A stretch of 34,052 nucleotides of DNA, taken from positions 1-34,052 of the forward strand of contig CAILTK010000081.1 in NCBI GenBank assembly GCA_903837135.1, in the 5' to 3' direction. Source of the stretch: an uncultured Caulobacterales bacterium (GTDB taxonomy: Bacteria > Pseudomonadota > Alphaproteobacteria > Caulobacterales > Caulobacteraceae). Position numbers and translations under genes: made by a program. Positions 8,763 through 16,248 of this stretch are shown here, one piece after another; position 1 is the first letter of the stretch; every line of letters begins with the position of its first letter. The notes below the pieces were generated by a model that saw only the letters and a list, made by a program, of their open reading frames with translations, did not search any database and was not told the origin of the DNA.

Positions 8763-9848
8763 TCAAGCCGCCGTCGCCTCGAAGCCCTTGCGCAGCTGGG
8801 CCTCGTCGAGGTTGCGGCCGATGAACACCAGCCGCGACCAGCGGCGCTCGCCGTCCTTCCATTCGCGCTGCAGTTCGCCGTCGAGGATCATGTGCACGGC
8901 CTGGAACACCAGCCGGCGATCCTCGCCCTGCACGTCGATGATGCCCTTGGCGCGCAGGATGTCCGGGCCCTGCGCCTGCAGCACCTCGTTGAGCCAGCGC
9001 GTCACCTTCACCCCGTCGACCGGGCGATCGAGCGTCAGGGCCACGCCCTTGATCGACTGGTCCTCGTGGGCGTGGCCGCCATGGCCATGGTCGTGATCGT
9101 CATGGCCGTGATGATCATGATCGTGGTGATCGTGATCATGAGGGTCATGGTCGTGCTCGCAATGCTCGTCGTGCACGTGGCCGGCCTCGCCGTGCGCGGG
9201 GTTGAGGAACTCGGGATCGAGTTCGGTGATCCTCTGCAGGTCGAAGGCGCCGCGGCCGAGGATGGCGTCGAGCGGCACGTCGGAATTCTGCGCCCGGTGG
9301 ATCGGAGCCAGGGGATTGAGCCGGCGGATGCGGCGCTCGACCTCGACCAGTTCGGCCTCGGTGACCAGGTCGGTCTTGTTGAGCACGATCTGGTCGGCGA
9401 AGGCGATCTGCTCGACCGCCTCCCGCGAATCGGCGAGGCGCAGCAACACATGCTTGGCGTCGACCACGGTGGTGACGCTGTCGAGCTTGGTCCGGGCCTT
9501 GACCTCGTCGTCGACGAAGAAGGTCTGCGCCACCGGGCCGGGATCGGCCAGACCGGTGGTCTCGACGATGATGCCGTCGAAGCCGCCCTTGCGCTTCATC
9601 AGCCCGCCAACGATCCGGATCAGGTCGCCGCGCACGGTGCAGCAGACGCAGCCGTTGTTCATTTCGAACACTTCCTCGTCGGCGTCGACCACCAGGTCGT
9701 TGTCGATGCCGATCTCGCCGAACTCGTTGACCACCACGGCGTAGCGCTTGCCGTGCTGCTCGGTGAGGATGCGGTTCAAAAGGGTGGTCTTGCCGGCGCC
9801 GAGGTAGCCGGTGAGGACGGTGACCGGAATCTGGATGGGCTCGCTCAT
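8763..9848 (-). CDS. COG0523 (CobW/ZNG) family metal-handling GTPase
   Basis: This is a 361-residue G3E-family GTPase of the group that delivers or manages metals, often zinc. With the start at 9848 ([14 protein letters not shown]), the P-loop [10 protein letters not shown] is at residues 14-23, the metal-binding CVCC at 67-70 and NKTD at 157-160. The CobW C-terminal domain ends the protein. Between the two domains (about residues 219-261) is a His-rich stretch with 19 His in 43 residues mixed with Asp, probably metal-binding. An in-frame start 30 bp upstream exists, but family proteins begin near the chosen one. It is divergent from an MFS gene. No Zur or cobalamin element is recognisable upstream. 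No cobalamin biosynthesis genes are nearby, so a true CobW role is unlikely. Confidence 0.92.
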   Translation of the reverse strand: MSEPIQIPVTVLTGYLGAGKTTLLNRILTEQHGKRYAVVVNEFGEIGIDNDLVVDADEEVFEMNNGCVCCTVRGDLIRIVGGLMKRKGGFDGIIVETTGLADPGPVAQTFFVDDEVKARTKLDSVTTVVDAKHVLLRLADSREAVEQIAFADQIVLNKTDLVTEAELVEVERRIRRLNPLAPIHRAQNSDVPLDAILGRGAFDLQRITELDPEFLNPAHGEAGHVHDEHCEHDHDPHDHDHHDHDHHGHDDHDHGHGGHAHEDQSIKGVALTLDRPVDGVKVTRWLNEVLQAQGPDILRAKGIIDVQGEDRRLVFQAVHMILDGELQREWKDGERRWSRLVFIGRNLDEAQLRKGFEATAA

Positions 9849-9933
9849 GGCGCCAATCTGGGGTCCGGACGCCGTCATTGAAAGGGCGAAGCGGCGGCGT
9901 TGCGCCGGCCCGCCCCGCGGTTAAGTTGACGCC

Positions 9934-11277
9934 ATGATCGAAGCGCCGCCGCCGACCCTGACCCGCAGCGCCTTCTTCCTGGTCTTCTGCATCTCGATCG
10001 TGACCGCCTTCGGCAACACCGGCATGCAATCGATCCTGCCGGCGATCGGGCGGCAGATCGGCATGGACGACCGGCTGGTGGTGTCGATCTTCTCGCTGTC
10101 GGCCCTGGCCTGGGGCTTCACCTCGCCCTACTGGGCGCGCCGCTCGGACCTGGTCGGGCGCAAGCCGATGATGCTGCTGGGCATGGCCGGGTTCGGCGTG
10201 TCGATGGTCTGCTGCGGCCTGGTGGTCTCGGCCGGCCTTCGCCACCTGATCCCGGTCGCCCTCACCTTCGTGTTGTTCCTGCTGTCGCGCGCCATCTTCG
10301 GCCTGGTCGGCTCGGCGGCCAACCCCGCGAGCCAGGCCTATGTGGCGGAGCGCACCACCCGCGCCGAGCGGACCGAGCAGATGGCCCAGCTCGCCGGAGC
10401 CTTCGGCCTCGGCACGGTGACCGGCCCGTTCGTCGCCCCGCTGTTCGTCCTGCCGGTGCTGGGCCTGGCGGGACCGATGTTCGCCTTCGCCCTGATCGCC
10501 GCGGCGATGTTTTTCGCCCTGTGGCGCTACCTGCCCGAATCGCGCGGCGGTCCTCTGAAGCCAGCGACCAGCGAAGGGGGTGTGACGCCCGAGCCCTCGC
10601 GGTTCGAGCCGAGGCTGGGGGAAAAGGGCCCTGGCCTGTGGCGCGACCCCAGGCTGACGCCCTTTCTGGTGTTCGGCTTCCTGGTCGCCTCGGCCCAGAC
10701 CGTGAACGGCCAGACCCTGGGGTTTCTGATCATCGACAAGCTGAAGCTGGCGCCGATGCAGGCCCAGGGCTTCATCGCCGTGTGCATGGGCGCCGGCGCC
10801 GGCGCCGGTCTCCTGGCCCAGTGGGGACTGATCCGCATGTTCCGCATGCAGCCGCGCCATCTGATCCGCTGGGGCGCCGGCCTGGCCGCCCTGGCCAACC
10901 TGATCATCGCTCTGGCGCCCTCGTATCTGGCCGTGGTCGGAGGCTACGCTCTCGCCTCGCTCGGCTATGGCTTCTGCCGACCGGGCTATACCGCCGGGGC
11001 TTCGCTGAGCGTCGGCGCAACGGAGCAGGCCCGCGCGGCGGGCGCCATCGCCGCCATCAACGGCTCCTCGGTGATCGTGGCCCCCCTGCTGGGGGTCTCG
11101 CTCTACAAGGTGTTCCATCCGACGCCGTATCTGATGAATGGGCTGGTGCTGATCGGCCTGTTGGCGTTCGCCTGGCGCAACCCCACCCTGCGCACCGTCG
11201 GGTCGGAGCCGGCCCGCGACGAGGCCTCGACCCAGGCCCAGCTCGAGCGCGTCGAAGAGGGCGGCGGCGGGCTGTGA
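9934..11277 (+). CDS. Major facilitator superfamily transporter (TetA-like)
   Basis: This is a 447-residue membrane protein with about 12 hydrophobic spans. Motif A appears as YWARRSDLVGRKPMM in the 2-3 loop. The central loop is charged and about 45 residues long, and the last 25 residues are acidic and probably cytoplasmic. The arrangement fits drug/H+ antiporters of the TetA or multidrug type, though the substrate cannot be assigned. It starts 85 bp from the divergent COG0523 GTPase gene. Downstream, a pair of inverted REP-like elements lies between its stop and the convergent MarR-type gene. Confidence 0.88.
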   Translation: MIEAPPPTLTRSAFFLVFCISIVTAFGNTGMQSILPAIGRQIGMDDRLVVSIFSLSALAWGFTSPYWARRSDLVGRKPMMLLGMAGFGVSMVCCGLVVSAGLRHLIPVALTFVLFLLSRAIFGLVGSAANPASQAYVAERTTRAERTEQMAQLAGAFGLGTVTGPFVAPLFVLPVLGLAGPMFAFALIAAAMFFALWRYLPESRGGPLKPATSEGGVTPEPSRFEPRLGEKGPGLWRDPRLTPFLVFGFLVASAQTVNGQTLGFLIIDKLKLAPMQAQGFIAVCMGAGAGAGLLAQWGLIRMFRMQPRHLIRWGAGLAALANLIIALAPSYLAVVGGYALASLGYGFCRPGYTAGASLSVGATEQARAAGAIAAINGSSVIVAPLLGVSLYKVFHPTPYLMNGLVLIGLLAFAWRNPTLRTVGSEPARDEASTQAQLERVEEGGGGL

Positions 11278-11312
11278 TCCAGGCTCGAACGGCAGGCACA
11301 CCGCGACAACAA

Positions 11313-11344
11313 CCGCTCATCCCGGCGAACGCCGGGACCCAGAT
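11313..11344 (+). repeat. REP-like element, left copy of an inverted pair
   Basis: The core is CCCGGCGAACGCCGGG, flanked by CCGCTCAT on the left and ACCCAGAT on the right. Its reverse complement matches 11403-11434 at 30 of 32 positions. It lies 35 bp past the MFS stop. Confidence 0.75.
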
Positions 11345-11402
11345 CATAAAGCGTTGAGGTCGAACAGTCTGGCTCCGAGCCCTGTATCGGGCGCGCCACA
11401 CG

Positions 11403-11434
11403 ATCTGGATCCCGGCATTCGCCGGGATGAGCGG
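11403..11434 (-). repeat. REP-like element, right copy of an inverted pair
   Basis: The core is CCCGGCATTCGCCGGG, and the element reads as the inverse of 11313-11344 with two differences. The 58 bp between the copies hold no gene and nothing else I recognise. Paired inverted REPs of this kind resemble BIME units. The unit lies between two convergent genes. Confidence 0.75.
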
Positions 11435-11483
11435 AAAGGTGTAAGCTACCAGGATCCCGTCACACCAAATTAGAAGTGCGGAA

Positions 11484-12062
11484 TCAGCCCTTCTTCTTCT
11501 TTTTCTTCTTGTCTGCCTTGGGGACCTTCACCTTGGCGGGCTTCTCAGCCTTCGTCGCCTTCTCGGGCTTTTCGGCCTTCTTCTTTTTCTTACCGTTGAC
11601 GGGCTCCCCGACCAGCGTGGCTTCGCCGGCCTTGGACAGCACGCTGAGGGCGGTGATGAAGGCGTCGCGCTTGCCGGCGGTGAGATGGCCCATGATGCGG
11701 GAGTCGGCGTCGGCGACCCGCGGCGCGGTGTCGCCCAGGGCCTCGCGACCCTTGTCGGTGAGCCGGACCGTCTTCGCGCGGGCGTCGACGGTGGACCGTT
11801 CGCGGCCGAGGTAACCCTTCTCGATCATCCGCGCGATCATGTCGGCGAGGGTCGAGCGGTCGATGCCGGTCGCGCGCACCAGATCGGTCTGGGTGAGCCC
11901 CTCGTCGGCGGCCACCGCGGCGAGCACGGCGTACTGCCGCTGGGTCAGGCCGGAGCCGACTTCTTCGCTATAGACATCCAAGGCCAGCTGCAGCGCCCGG
12001 TGCAGCAGATGGCTGGGCGACCGGGACAGGATCGCCACCGTCGCCTTCTCCGCTTTGGACAT
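11484..12062 (-). CDS. MarR-family transcriptional regulator with lysine-rich tail
   Basis: This is a 192-residue protein. Residues 1-150 form a MarR-type winged helix: GLTQRQYAVLAAVAADEGLT, then LVRATGIDRSTLADMIARM as the recognition region, then the wing RERSTVDARAKTVRLTDKG. Residues 158-192 are a tail with 19 Lys in 35 residues, with Ala/Pro/Glu between and a run of seven Lys near the end. The tail resembles bacterial histone-H1-like tails and should bind DNA or RNA non-specifically. The gene follows septation protein A with 118 bp between, so it may have its own promoter. Targets are unknown. The neighbouring MFS gene is convergent, so classic divergent MarR control is not the layout here. 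Confidence 0.85.
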   Translation of the reverse strand: MSKAEKATVAILSRSPSHLLHRALQLALDVYSEEVGSGLTQRQYAVLAAVAADEGLTQTDLVRATGIDRSTLADMIARMIEKGYLGRERSTVDARAKTVRLTDKGREALGDTAPRVADADSRIMGHLTAGKRDAFITALSVLSKAGEATLVGEPVNGKKKKKAEKPEKATKAEKPAKVKVPKADKKKKKKKG

Positions 12063-12180
12063 CCACTTCCCCCCGAGTGACGGACCCCTGAATGACGGGC
12101 GCTGGCTTTCGTCCGCACCCGTCCCTTATCCACGTTTCGCGTCGGTTTGACGACAACATACTATTACTGGGCGAGGACGC

Positions 12181-12801
12181 CTATTGCTGGGTCTCGGTCG
12201 CGCGGGTCGCCGCCTCGAAGGCCTGAGCGTCCTTCATCATCATCGGCACCTGGGTGAAGGAGAACAGGAAGGCGATGATCAGAAGGCCGGGCATGCGGAA
12301 CAGGACCCAGACCGCATCCGGCTGGGTACGCCAGACCACCTCGTTCAACGCCGCCATGCAGAGGAAGAAGATGCCGAACCGGAGCGTCAGCCGCTTCCAG
12401 GTGGGCTCCGTCAGATGGATGGAGTCGTTCATGATGAGCCGGATCGGACTTTTGCCCAGCGCCAGGCCGATCAGCATGGCGGCCCCGAGCGCCAGGTCGA
12501 TGAAGGTGGTCTTCATCTTCACGAAGCGCACGTCGTGGAACACCAGGGTGAGGCCGCCGAACACCAGCGCCGCCCCGCCGTAGATCAGCGGCAGGGGCGC
12601 GATCCGCCGCTCCAGCGCGAAGCCGGCGACCAGGGCCAGCGCCGAAGCGCCGACGAGCCACCAGGTCGCCATCTGGATATCGCCCTGGTGCGGATGGGTG
12701 GACAGCCAGGTGACGAAGAAGGCCGCGACGAAGGTCGCGGCGCCGGAATAGTCGACGGCGAGCCTGACCAGGCTTTTGGTCCGGGGGGTAAGTTCGGGCA
12801 T
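12181..12801 (-). CDS. Septation protein A / inner-membrane protein YciB family
   Basis: This 206-residue protein has about five or six hydrophobic segments and the family features VFGGLTLVFHDVRFVKMKTTFID and a C-terminal half beginning WKRLTLRFGIFFL. The family (ispZ/YciB, called septation protein A) is an inner-membrane protein linked to cell-envelope synthesis and division in some bacteria. It starts 63 bp after ftsY on the same strand, an order I recall from Caulobacter relatives, which supports the call. The C-terminus ends in a short charged tail. Biochemical function is unknown. Confidence 0.88.
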   Translation of the reverse strand: MPELTPRTKSLVRLAVDYSGAATFVAAFFVTWLSTHPHQGDIQMATWWLVGASALALVAGFALERRIAPLPLIYGGAALVFGGLTLVFHDVRFVKMKTTFIDLALGAAMLIGLALGKSPIRLIMNDSIHLTEPTWKRLTLRFGIFFLCMAALNEVVWRTQPDAVWVLFRMPGLLIIAFLFSFTQVPMMMKDAQAFEAATRATETQQ

Positions 12802-12864
12802 CGGCGGTCCTTAGCCGTGATTGCGACGCTTGTCTTCTTAGGCTGCGTCTTCAACGTTCAGGTG

Positions 12865-13845
12865 TCAGCCGGGCTCCAGCCCGACCAGCGAGCGGGCGAA
12901 GGCGCGGGCGTCGAACGGCTGCAGGTCCTCGATCCCCTCGCCCACCCCGATCAGCTTGATCGGCGCGGCGCTGGCCGCGGCCACCGGCACCAGCACCCCG
13001 CCGCGGGCCGTGCCGTCGAGCTTGGTCATCACCACCCCGGTCACCCGCGCGATCCGGTCGAAGGCCTCGATCTGCGACAGGGCGTTGCGGCCGACCGTAG
13101 CGTCGAGCACCAGCAGGGTCTCGTTGGGATAAGCGGGATCGATCTTCTTCAGCACGCGCACGATCTTGGCCAGTTCGTCCATCAGGCCCTGCTTGTTCTG
13201 CAGCCGGCCGGCGGTGTCGATCAGCAGGACGTCCACGCCCTCGCTCCGCGCCCGCATGGTCGCCTCATAGGCCAGGGCGGCGGCGTCCGAGCCGGCCGGC
13301 TTGGTGACGATCGGGGCGCCGGCCCGCTCGGCCCAGATGGTCAGCTGTTCGATGGCGGCGGCGCGGAAGGTGTCGCCGGCGGCGATCATCACCTTGGCCC
13401 CCTTGCCGGTGAGATCGGCGGCGATCTTGCCGAGGGTGGTGGTCTTGCCCGAGCCGTTCACGCCGATGAACATCACCACCACCGGGCGGGTCCTGACCGC
13501 CAGGGGATCGAACCGGCCCTCGCGGTGGGCGATCTCAGCCAGGATGGCCTCGGCCAGGCTCTCCTTGACCTCGGCCTCGGTCGCCTCGCGGCCGACGCGC
13601 TCGCGCCCGAACCGCTCGGTGATGCGGCCGGCGGCGGCGGAGCCGAGATCGGCCTCGATCAGCATGGCTTCGAGCTCGTCCAGCGTCTCCTGGTCGAGCT
13701 TCTTCTTGGTCAGGACGGCCGTGACCTGCACGGACAGTTCGCGCGAGGACTTGGACAGTCCCTTGCTCAGCCGCTGCAGCCAGCCCGTCTCCACGCCGGT
13801 CCGGATTGGCGCGACGATGAAGCCTTGGTCCTCGTTATCGGTCAT
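12865..13845 (-). CDS. ftsY: Signal recognition particle receptor
   Basis: FtsY is the SRP receptor GTPase that docks ribosome-SRP complexes at the membrane for co-translational insertion. All NG-domain motifs are visible in 326 residues: G1 GVNGSGKTTT at 128-137, the SRP-specific DTFRAAA at 158-164, DTAGR at 210-214 and TKLDGTARGG at 274-283. The N-terminal acidic A domain of the E. coli protein is absent. A short basic/amphipathic segment (GWLQRLSKGLSKS, residues 21-33) takes its place and probably contacts the membrane. It lies 25 bp after mtaB and 63 bp before the septation protein A gene, within a minus-strand operon. Confidence 0.97.
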   Translation of the reverse strand: MTDNEDQGFIVAPIRTGVETGWLQRLSKGLSKSSRELSVQVTAVLTKKKLDQETLDELEAMLIEADLGSAAAGRITERFGRERVGREATEAEVKESLAEAILAEIAHREGRFDPLAVRTRPVVVMFIGVNGSGKTTTLGKIAADLTGKGAKVMIAAGDTFRAAAIEQLTIWAERAGAPIVTKPAGSDAAALAYEATMRARSEGVDVLLIDTAGRLQNKQGLMDELAKIVRVLKKIDPAYPNETLLVLDATVGRNALSQIEAFDRIARVTGVVMTKLDGTARGGVLVPVAAASAAPIKLIGVGEGIEDLQPFDARAFARSLVGLEPG

Positions 13846-13870
13846 GGGGGCTATGTAGCGACGCCGACCG

Positions 13871-15175
13871 TCAGGCGATAGCGCCGAGCGCCCGGCGACC
13901 GTTCTGGCCGGAAAGGGTCAGGCGGACGACGCCGCCGATCTTCGCGGGGCCGTCGAAGGCGACCTCGGTGAAATCCTCGGCGCGGGCCAGGCCGTCGCGC
14001 TCGACCACCGCCGAAACGGTGCGGCCGACCTGGGCGCCCAGGTGGCGGACCAGGGCCGCCGCCCCCGCCGCGCGGAGCCGTTCGGCCCGCGCCTTCACCG
14101 TCGCCCGGTCGAGTTGGGGCATGCGCGCCGCGGGCGTGCCGGGGCGGGGACTGAACGGGAAGACGTGCAGGTAGGCGAGGCCGGCGGCCTCGACCAGGCT
14201 GACCGAGCTCTCGAACATCGTGTCTGATTCGGTGGGAAAGCCGGCGATCAGGTCGGCGCCGAAGGCCACGTCGGGCCGTACGCTCCGCACGCGGTCGATC
14301 AGCCGCAGGGCGTCGGCCCGGGTGTGGCGACGCTTCATCCGCTTGAGGATCATGTCGTCGCCGTGCTGCAGGGAAAGATGCAGATAGGGCATGAGCCGCG
14401 GCTCGTCGGCCAGGAGCCGCAGCAGGTCCGGATCGATCTCCGCCGCGTCGATCGACGACAGGCGCAGCCGCGGCAGCTCGGGAACCAGCTTGAGGATTCG
14501 TCCGACCAGCTGGCCGAGGCTGGGCGCGCCGGGCAGATCCGCGCCCCAGGCGGTGACGTCGACGCCGGTCAGCACCACCTCGTTGTAGCCCTCGGCCGCC
14601 AGCGACCGCACCGTCTCGACCACTTCACCCGCCGGCGCCGAGCGCGAGTTCCCGCGGCCGAACGGGATGATGCAGAAGGTGCAGCGGTGGTCGCAGCCGT
14701 TCTGCACCTCCACATAGGCGCGGGCCCGATCGGTGAGCCGGTGTTCGGCGAGAAGGTGGCCGGCGGTTTCGCGCGCAGACATCACGTCGTTGACGCGCAC
14801 GCGGGTCTCGAACGCGGTCCGCGCGTAGGATCCCGGCGCGCTCTTCAGACCGTTGCCGAGCACGAGGTCGACCTCGTCCATGGCGGCGAAGGCGTCCGGA
14901 TCGATCTGCGCCGCGCAGCCGGTGACCACCAGCCGCGCGTGCGGCCGCGCGCGCCGCGCCTTGCGAATCGCCTGGCGCGCCTGGCGCACCGCCTCGCCGG
15001 TCACCGCGCAGGTGTTGAAGATCACCGCGTTCTCCAGCCCGTCGGCGCGCGCCCGCGCCAGGGCCTGGTCGCTCTCATAGGCGTTCAGCCGGCACCCGAA
15101 GGTGATCACCTCGATACCGTCCGTCGGGGGATGATCCAAAGGGAGCGCCGCGAGGGGCAGGCCGCCGTCAGCCAT
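13871..15175 (-). CDS. mtaB: tRNA t6A37 methylthiotransferase MtaB
   Basis: MtaB is a radical-SAM enzyme that adds a methylthio group to t6A at position 37 of tRNAs reading ANN codons. The 434-residue protein has the N-terminal UPF0004 domain with cysteines at about 28, 56 and 87 (FGCRLN, NTCAVTG, TGCAAQ) that hold one 4Fe-4S cluster. The radical-SAM motif CDHRCTFC has C161, C165 and C168. A TRAM-like C-terminal region follows. FGCRLN rather than the typical MiaB or RimO variants, plus the length, favours MtaB. Its ATG overlaps the end of dapF by 8 bp, indicating coupled translation. Confidence 0.92.
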   Translation of the reverse strand: MADGGLPLAALPLDHPPTDGIEVITFGCRLNAYESDQALARARADGLENAVIFNTCAVTGEAVRQARQAIRKARRARPHARLVVTGCAAQIDPDAFAAMDEVDLVLGNGLKSAPGSYARTAFETRVRVNDVMSARETAGHLLAEHRLTDRARAYVEVQNGCDHRCTFCIIPFGRGNSRSAPAGEVVETVRSLAAEGYNEVVLTGVDVTAWGADLPGAPSLGQLVGRILKLVPELPRLRLSSIDAAEIDPDLLRLLADEPRLMPYLHLSLQHGDDMILKRMKRRHTRADALRLIDRVRSVRPDVAFGADLIAGFPTESDTMFESSVSLVEAAGLAYLHVFPFSPRPGTPAARMPQLDRATVKARAERLRAAGAAALVRHLGAQVGRTVSAVVERDGLARAEDFTEVAFDGPAKIGGVVRLTLSGQNGRRALGAIA

Positions 15176-16016
15176 GCGGCAGGGTCCCGGTGAACTCGAC
15201 CTCGACCGGACCGGTCATCAGCACGTGGTCGTCGGCCTCGCTCCAGGTGATCTGAAGCTCGCCGCCGTCGAGGATCAGGGTCGCCGAGCGGCCGCACAGG
15301 CCGCGCCGGTGCGCCGCCACCAGGGCCGCGCAGGCCCCCGTGCCGCACGCCTTGGTCAGGCCGGCGCCGCGCTCCCACACCCGCAGGCGGATCAGATCGG
15401 GCGCCCGCACCTCGCAGAAGCCGACGTTGACGCCCTGGGGAAACAGCGGGTGGTGCTCGATCATCGGCCCGACCGAGGCCACCGGCGCGGTCTCCGCGTC
15501 GGGCACGAAGAACACCACGTGCGGATTGCCCATGGAGACGCAGCCCGGCGTATGCAGGATCGGCGCGCCCGGCGGCCCGACCTCGAGCTCGATGCCGCGG
15601 GTATCCATCTCCTCGGCGAGGGGGATCTCGTCCCAGCGCAGGCGGGGGGCGCCCATGTCGACCGTCACCCGCCGTTCGCCGGCGCGCTCGCCGGTGATGG
15701 TGCGCTCGGGGGTGTGAAAGCGGGCGCGGCCCGAGCCCTGCGCCTCCATCAGCAGCCAGGCCACGCAGCGGCTGCCGTTGCCGCAGGCGTCGACCGCCTC
15801 GCCGTCCGCGTTCCAGAACCGCACCAGGGGCTCATCGCTCCCGTCGTCCGACAGGGCGATCAGCTGGTCGAAGCCGATCCCGTTCTCCCGATCGGCCCAG
15901 GCCCGCACCTCGGCCGGCGACGGATCGAAGGCGTGCGCGGGCGCCTGGACCACGGCGAAGTCATTGCCGAGGCCGTTCATCTTGACGAACGGAAGGGTCT
16001 TGAAGGCGGCGTTCAT
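15168..16016 (-). CDS. dapF: Diaminopimelate epimerase
   Basis: DapF converts LL- to meso-diaminopimelate for lysine and peptidoglycan. The 282-residue protein has both active-site cysteines: C78 in ACGNGSRC and C224 in ACGTGAC. FVKMNGLGNDF marks the N-terminus and GNPHVVFF is also typical. I start it at the ATG at 16016 (MNAAFKTLPF). An upstream in-frame start at 16037 would place a likely -10 box inside the coding region. It is first in the run dapF-mtaB-ftsY-septation protein A. A promoter just upstream may give a leaderless mRNA. Confidence 0.96.
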   Translation of the reverse strand: MNAAFKTLPFVKMNGLGNDFAVVQAPAHAFDPSPAEVRAWADRENGIGFDQLIALSDDGSDEPLVRFWNADGEAVDACGNGSRCVAWLLMEAQGSGRARFHTPERTITGERAGERRVTVDMGAPRLRWDEIPLAEEMDTRGIELEVGPPGAPILHTPGCVSMGNPHVVFFVPDAETAPVASVGPMIEHHPLFPQGVNVGFCEVRAPDLIRLRVWERGAGLTKACGTGACAALVAAHRRGLCGRSATLILDGGELQITWSEADDHVLMTGPVEVEFTGTLPHG

Positions 16017-16025
16017 TGCCGGCGC

Positions 16026-16054
16026 TATATAGAGCAAACCCTCCCATCGCCCAA
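16026..16054 (-). promoter_or_regulatory. Probable sigma-70 promoter of the dapF operon
   Basis: On the minus strand there is TTGGGC, a 17-bp spacer, then TATATA. The last base of the -10 is only 10 bases from the dapF ATG, so transcription would begin within a few bases of the start codon. No Shine-Dalgarno sequence is visible for that start. This fits leaderless translation, which is common in Caulobacter. Confidence 0.5.
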
Positions 16055-16064
16055 GGAGCGCGCA

Positions 16065-16184
16065 TTGGTCGACGACTGCACGCCGCCCCGGTCGGGCGGA
16101 TGCCGCTGTGGCGAGGTGCGGATCAGGGTGACCGCGCCGCGGACGCGGAAGGTCGGGACGAGACCGCCCATGAACTTTCCGTAA
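16065..16184 (+). pseudogene. Remnant of a GFA-family (CENP-V/GFA) protein
   Basis: A 39-codon reading frame opens at a TTG and contains SGGCRCGEVRIRVTAP. This matches the N-terminal GGCxCGxVRxxV zinc motif of glutathione-dependent formaldehyde-activating (GFA) proteins. It ends at TAA after 39 codons, before the CxxC motif and the rest of the roughly 120-residue domain. No continuation is seen in other frames before the next gene. It reads as a decayed fragment in the divergent interval between dapF and the peptidase gene. The motif match is short, so the call is moderate. Confidence 0.45.
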
Positions 16185-16248
16185 TCCCGGCCCGGCTTCC
16201 CAAGCCGGCCGCCGGGGCTAAAGGTGCGCGGGCTTTCCGGGAGTCTCC

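Noticed and set aside
9066-9194. Repeated CATGATCG-like units as a CRISPR or non-coding tandem repeat
   Set aside because: The units code in frame for a His/Asp-rich insert of the GTPase, and there are no spacers.
9145-11301. Open frame of 718 codons on the minus strand across the MFS gene and the COG0523 gene
   Set aside because: It runs through two well-supported genes, in a wrong frame of one and antisense to the other. Its composition is Gln/Arg/His/Gly-rich shadow sequence.
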